From assembly GCA_017544185.1 (NCBI GenBank), contig JAFYEQ010000091.1, positions 1 to 5,729 on the forward strand: a stretch of 5,729 nt of DNA, read 5' to 3'. Position 1 is the first letter of the stretch; every line of letters starts with the position of its first letter. Below are positions 5,265-5,729 of this stretch, piece after piece. The notes under the pieces were generated by a model. It saw only the letters and a program-made list of their open reading frames with translations. It had not been told where the DNA came from and made no database searches. Both the position numbers and the translations under genes were made by a program. This DNA comes from Oscillospiraceae bacterium (GTDB lineage: Bacteria > Bacillota > Clostridia > Oscillospirales > Ruminococcaceae).

Positions 5265-5729
5265 AAAGTCATACGCATAACCGACAACGACAACGTAGCG
5301 GTGGCCCTGACGGCCATCACCGCAGGAGATATCGTCACCGCAGGCGATATCACAGTCACCGCTCTTGAAGATATTCCCGCAGGACATAAGATATGCATTT
5401 TCCCCATTGCAAAGGACAGCGACGTCATCAAGTACGGCTCCCGCATAGGTCTGGCACAGACCGATATAGCCGCAGGCGAATGGGTACATACGCATAATAT
5501 ACGCACAGGTCTGTCGGGCATAGTAGAGTACACCTACAGCCCGATACCCTGTACTTTGGAGAAAGAAAAGGCCGGGAGCTTCATGGGATATGAACGCCCC
5601 GATGGCAGTGTGGGCGTTCGCAACGAGATCTGGATCATACCCACGGTAGGCTGCGTCAATGGCATCGTCCGCACTCTGGAGAAGAGAGCGGCACGGCTCA
5701 TAGACGGCACGCTGGAGGACATCATCGGC
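5262..5729 (+). CDS. uxaA: Altronate dehydratase UxaA, N-terminal part only (cut by window edge)
   Basis: Dehydrates D-altronate to 2-keto-3-deoxygluconate, the third step of galacturonate catabolism; characterised members need ferrous iron or manganese. The 156 visible residues are about a third of the family's roughly 495. Residues 1-80 or so form the N-terminal SAF domain (NVAVAL, IPAGHKI, KYGSRIGLAQTDIAAGEWVHTHN), aligning without gaps to E. coli UxaA as I recall it. After a linker begins the main dehydratase/hydrolase domain, with RPDGSVGVRNEIWIIPTVGC followed by VNGI, a near-invariant block of UxaA. This SAF plus dehydratase arrangement is shared with galactarate dehydratase (GarD), but VRNEIWIIPTVGCVNG and the uxaB neighbour favour altronate. 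Nothing suggests a break in the visible part. Confidence 0.95.
   Translation, partial: MKVIRITDNDNVAVALTAITAGDIVTAGDITVTALEDIPAGHKICIFPIAKDSDVIKYGSRIGLAQTDIAAGEWVHTHNIRTGLSGIVEYTYSPIPCTLEKEKAGSFMGYERPDGSVGVRNEIWIIPTVGCVNGIVRTLEKRAARLIDGTLEDIIG

Noticed and set aside
5317..5351. Tandem 18-base near-repeat in uxaA (TCACCGCAGG-A/C-GATATC twice)
   Set aside because: It encodes TAGDIV-TAGDIT, but the region aligns without gaps to E. coli UxaA as I recall it, so it is not a recent duplication or expansion.
1..5729. Mobile element, CRISPR array, tRNA or rRNA
   Set aside because: No terminal inverted repeats with a transposase, no regularly spaced repeats and no RNA gene signature on either strand; all coding space is explained by the galacturonate genes.

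Overview
The window holds one D-galacturonate (pectin sugar) catabolic locus, laid out as two divergent transcription units around a shared control region. The leftward (minus-strand) unit reads LacI-family regulator, uronate isomerase (uxaC), pectin methylesterase; the last gene runs off the left edge. The rightward (plus-strand) unit reads tagaturonate reductase (uxaB), altronate dehydratase (uxaA); uxaA runs off the right edge. Every long stretch is coding except the 386-base divergent spacer (3381-3766) and a 124-base gap between uxaC and the esterase.

How the genes work together: the esterase removes methyl groups from pectic galacturonate units. UxaC isomerises D-galacturonate to D-tagaturonate (and can do the same for D-glucuronate). 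UxaB reduces tagaturonate to D-altronate. UxaA dehydrates altronate to 2-keto-3-deoxygluconate (KDG). The KDG kinase and aldolase, any fructuronate branch (uxuA/uxuB) and a transporter are not in the window.

The divergent spacer can be read in detail. It has a consensus sigma-A type promoter rightward (TTGACA, 17 bases, TATAAT) and a near-consensus one leftward (TTGATT, 17 bases, TATAAT). Pseudo-palindromic CG-centred boxes of the form TGTAA-N-CG-N-TTACA sit at the predicted start site of each promoter, with a further one in the regulator's leader. This is the expected layout for a LacI-family repressor that controls both arms and itself. The same boxes also fit the CcpA cre consensus, so the binding protein cannot be settled from sequence alone. 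Both genes flanking the spacer appear to start with TTG, and the uxaB leader carries two adjacent hairpins.

Organism: the strong purine-rich ribosome binding sites, sigma-A promoters in an AT-rich spacer between GC-rich genes, TTG starts, and frequent ATA isoleucine codons despite moderately high GC suggest an anaerobic plant-fibre-degrading Firmicute, perhaps a Ruminococcus-like Clostridium relative. This is an inference from style, not a proven identification. The enzymes are a known pathway. I see no phage, transposon, CRISPR or tRNA, and no clearly undescribed system; the points worth a second look are the operator arrangement, the leader structures and the apparently cytoplasmic pectin methylesterase.
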